DNA from: Ulota crispa | Taxonomy: Eukaryota > Streptophyta > Bryopsida > Orthotrichales > Orthotrichaceae | Reading direction: 5' to 3' | Length of the DNA stretch: 64,000 nucleotides | Assembly (NCBI GenBank): GCA_963920765.1 | Contig: OY987249.1 | Coordinates: forward strand, 5,562,188-5,626,187 | Shown here: in pieces, positions 61,701 to 64,000 of the stretch | Position numbering within the stretch: position 1 is the stretch's first letter | Layout of the letters: the number at the start of each line of letters is the position of its first letter | The notes under the pieces: generated by a model | Databases searched by the model: none | The model's input: the letters and a program-made list of their open reading frames with translations, nothing else | Told to the model about the DNA's origin: nothing | Translations under genes and position numbers: made by a program

Positions 61701-63728
61701 AAGGTTGAGTGGAAACAAGGCACACTACTCCCAATTGCCGCCCAAGGTTGCTTCATTCTCTGCTCGAGGGCCTGATATTTCCTTGAAACTGGAGACATCG
61801 CTCCCCACTGATGAACCCGTGGCTGATGTTTTGAAGCCCAACATCGTTGCCCCAGGTGTTGATATTTGGGCGGCTTGGACTCCTCTGGCCTCATCCGAGC
61901 TTGCTCTTTTCCGAGGTAAATGGGGTCACAGACAAAAATACATTCCTGCAATACTTTGGTTTATTTGGGAATGTGAGATGAATTGCCTTCTAGTGCAAAG
62001 TTTTACTCTTATTTTGCTTTTCTTACTACTTTATGCCTTAAGGCCAAGAATCTTGTCCTAGAAATACTACGCCTGCATAGAGTTTTGAAATTGCTTTGAA
62101 GAGTAGCCTGTACTTGCGAACACGTCTATTTTGCTTCAAAAGCAAGTGTGTTCCAACTTTGCTTTTTTGGATTGATTTGTGGACAGGTGAAAAATGGGCA
62201 ATGATTAGTGGAACCAGTATGGCAACCCCACACATCGCAGGAATTGCAGCCATTATTAAGCAAAACCACCCTACGTGGAGTCCTTCTGCTATTGCATCTG
62301 CTCTCAGCACGACAGCCTCCCCTGTAGATTCTACTAATACTCCTCTCGTTGCTTACGATTTCGAATTGGGCGACATTGGCATCCCAACCCAATTCACGAG
62401 GCCTGGCAATGCATTCGACTTCGGAAATGGCTTTGTTGATGCCAATGCTGCTCTCGACCCTGGTTTGATCTTCGATGCAAGTAAGTGCCCTCTTCCCCTC
62501 AACTATTTCGATCAGCTTTTCTTATCACTCTTGAACCAGTTGGAAAATAATCACCCTTCTAGGAAGAAACCATGTACAAGCTTGCGATAAAAAAAATCAT
62601 AAAATAAGATCTTCCTTCTAGGAAGAAACCACCTGTAGGTTTATGTAAAAAAGGGTTATGTTAAAATGGATAACAGAGATGATTGTACAACAATCAAATG
62701 GCTAGGAGAGGATGGTTAAACAACATGTTAAAACCAAAAAAAAAAAAACTTTATATAAAAAGGATTCTCTGTAGGGGATGGTAAACAATCACAGGAGTAC
62801 CAACCCTGGCAAACCTTGCTCTACAGTTTCTCAAGCTCGTTAACAAGTTTGGCACACTGCAGTTCTTCTTTCCTCAAAGTACTTGCTCCTTCATAGAGGT
62901 TTGGACAGGCTAACTGTGACAGCCCCTTGAGTATTAGTAGGAATTTTTTTAGCAGCGTTTCGATAAAATAGATATATCTACAACCGGTCAGTTAATATGT
63001 CTAGCCAATACAATTGAGAATCAATGCTAAATGCATGTGTTTTACTTGTTGAAAACCTCTCTGCTCCTAGGCAGGGCCATCTTTGATAAACAGGAACTTG
63101 GATATTCAGAGGTGAAAATTTTCAAAGATGTCGGTATCTGCTGGTATGACCATACAAGAAAAACTGTCCGCATTGACACGTCCGAATTGACTGTCCAAAT
63201 TGACAAAAATATGTCCGAATTAGCAGAAAATTGTCCGAATCAGGGTGGCCTAATTGACTAAAAATGTCCAAATTGACACTGGTCCCTTGGGCTAACAAGC
63301 AAGGTCGGGTTTGGTGTGCAGCGTATACCGACTACATCACATTCTTGTGTGCCGAAAGAGTTGCAGTATCAAACATTACAACAGTAACATGTCCGGCAGA
63401 TCCGGGATTGGCCTCGGATCTTAACATGCCAAGCATAACAATAGGCAAGCTTGTAACTTCTCGAATAGTTCCACGGACGGTGACGAACGTGGGTGGTGCC
63501 AACGAGACTTACACTGCAGTCATCACCAAACCGAAAGGCGTGGACGTCGCAGTTGCTCCTCCAACTTTCGTTATTGCTCCTGCAGCGACGCAGTTGTTGA
63601 CAGTCACGCTCACAGCTCTCAACACCTCCATTTACGTCAACCAAACCAGCTTCGGAAGCATTTATCTCACTGGAAGCTTAGGCCACAAGGTGCAGATTCC
63701 TGTGACCGTGACTTACAAACAAATATAG
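55702..63728 (+). CDS. SBT2: subtilisin-like serine protease, plant SBT2 type
   Basis: Ten inferred exons: 55702-55823, 56154-56328, 56729-57126, 59346-59441, 59551-59623, 59769-60051, 60529-60857, 61648-61915, 62187-62480, 63322-63728; phases agree throughout, giving 814 residues. Order: signal peptide (MRLLYCVLATWCLSV, possible start at Met15; cleavage near Ala32); inhibitor-I9 prodomain (33 to about 120, mature start near TTHSPDYLQLP); S8 protease with Asp157 (IVDSGIYPDHP), His230 (GHGSHCAG), Asn337 (AAGNTGPG) and Ser592 (SGTSMATPHIAG); a PA insertion (about 383-492, exon 7); a C-terminal fibronectin-III-like domain ending VTYKQI. Residue spacing, PYSPHP...CNGKIVGAQHF and GNHGVPVIVNGQDFGNASG are SBT2-like. 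Several N-glycosylation sequons fit secretion to the apoplast. HGSH replaces the usual HGTH. Weak sites: the intron 2 acceptor lacks a pyrimidine tract and the intron 5 donor is GTCCCC. The substrate is unknown. Confidence 0.92.
56378..56652. mobile_element. MITE filling most of subtilase intron 2
   Basis: The ends are ATAAGGTAGGTAGGAGG and CCTCCTACCTTAT. Inside, AAATGGTGCACCTCCTCA and its complement form a further hairpin around a TGTACA-rich loop. Intron 2 is 56329-56728, so the element accounts for about two thirds of it. Confidence 0.65.
57127..59345 (+). other. subtilase intron 3, 2.2 kb
   Basis: GTGAGT to GCCAG. The first half has sequence typical of intergenic repeats (GAGGCCA blocks at 57600-57880). 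Around 59120 one frame reads RVCTDNALELA, reminiscent of the TDNG motif in Copia integrase, but stops abound and the match is weak. Confidence 0.5.
60077..60097 (+). repeat. telomere-like motif (CCCTAA)3 in subtilase intron 6
   Basis: Reads AAACCCTAA followed by two more ACCCTAA units, 26 bases after the exon 6 donor. AAACCCTAA is the plant telo-box, normally near promoters; the unit here is the 6-base form. Confidence 0.8.
60113..60445. mobile_element. Harbinger-like MITE family BB copy 2, TSD TTA, in subtilase intron 6
   Basis: The ends are GGGCTTCTCCAGCCTTGCAC and the complement of GAACATCTCCAGCCTTACAC. TTA is duplicated at 60110-60112 and 60446-60448. The middle resembles 53000-53070 plus 53330-53400. 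Confidence 0.75.
60914..61030. repeat. hairpin in subtilase intron 7
   Basis: Arms of about 50 bp, almost perfectly complementary (ACCCCATATTTGA, GGAGTTGCATGTTATATATG), around a loop at CATCGCATTGG. It could be a small MITE or a microRNA-like precursor; no second copy seen. Confidence 0.75.
61281..61568. mobile_element. Mutator-like MITE family S copy 5, perfect 9-bp TSD, in subtilase intron 7
   Basis: It starts GGGTAAATTTCATGGATACC. The right end stops at GCAAACTTCC, about 21 bases short of a full terminal repeat, yet TTGAAATAA is duplicated at 61272-61280 and 61569-61577. The 152-codon minus-strand frame across it is not a gene. Confidence 0.85.
63166..63284 (+). repeat. degenerate minisatellite in subtilase intron 9
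   Basis: About six copies of (T)GTCCGAATTGAC, spaced 12-34 bases, just upstream of exon 10 (which starts at 63322). It keeps a frame open into exon 10, but the acceptor TGTGCAG and domain alignment place it in the intron. Confidence 0.75.
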
Positions 63729-64000
63729 AGATAAGTGAAACATGATTCTTTTGTTTCCATTCTTACGAAGAGGCAAGATGTGTCTGTCTGTCGTTTTTGG
63801 AGTCGATGCTCAAGGAATTTTTGTAGGTAGAGAGGGCATTCTGTGTGAGGTGACATGTGCTGTATCCTTTTGTTGAGGATATGCTGCCGCCCACGCGTTG
63901 AGAATAAGACCAGCAATTGCTGATTGTAAATTTTAAGGTGGCCTTGAAGAAGAGGATGTAACATTCTTCAGAGTTGTTTTCTTTGTAAGTTTGTTGTACC
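63729..64000 (+). other. 3' untranslated/flanking region of the subtilase gene
   Basis: T- and G-rich sequence after the stop (TAG at 63726), with no repeat or further gene. The minus-strand frame 63713-63964 is chance. Confidence 0.5.

Noticed and set aside
61493-61951. 152-codon minus-strand frame
   Set aside because: Crosses a Mutator-like element and is antisense to subtilase exon 8.
1-64000. tRNA, rRNA, CRISPR arrays, complete LTR retrotransposons
   Set aside because: None recognised by reading; the hairpins found are MITE-type, and no long matching direct terminal repeats were seen.

Overview
The window looks like nuclear DNA of a streptophyte (a land plant or close algal relative) with a large, AT-rich genome full of transposons. 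The evidence is two plant-type genes: a Kelch-type acyl-CoA-binding protein and an SBT2-type subtilase with ten inferred exons, GT-AG introns and a prodomain/PA/fibronectin-like layout. The lineage cannot be narrowed from sequence alone; a non-flowering plant is a guess.

Layout. 1-2160: mostly single-copy DNA with a possible small spliced gene (three phase-compatible exons, 814-1702). 2160-38200: no convincing gene; a dense mosaic of short non-autonomous DNA transposons, often nested. 38464-41661: the acyl-CoA-binding Kelch gene (+), one intron, 713 aa inferred. 41660-54600: more transposon mosaic, plus a roughly 407-bp tandem duplication. 55702-63728: the subtilase gene (+), ten exons, 814 aa inferred, complete Asp/His/Asn/Ser active site; several introns are largely made of miniature transposons. 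63729-64000: its 3' flank.

Mobile DNA is the main content. Termini and target-site duplications (TSDs), read by eye, sort it into classes. (1) About 19 elements of 0.35-1.1 kb (one about 1.6 kb and one about 1.4 kb with nested inserts) flanked by TTAA, with CCC(C/T)TAAAGG-like ends: piggyBac- or Kolobok-like, at least eight internal sequence families. (2) A miniature family with ends AACACCATATT...AATTGGG and 4-bp TSDs, not assigned to a superfamily. (3) hAT-like elements with 8-bp TSDs. (4) Mutator-like palindromic elements with 9-bp TSDs. (5) CACTA-like hairpins. (6) Harbinger-like elements with 3-bp TSDs. (7) One 725-bp element with a 6-bp TSD. Several insertions are dated relative to each other by nesting, and one duplicated segment gives an insertion-free version of a filled site.

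The two main genes are functionally unrelated: acyl-CoA ester binding and transport in the cytosol, and proteolysis in the secretory pathway or apoplast. Nothing suggests co-regulation. No tRNA, rRNA, CRISPR or bacterial-type feature was seen.
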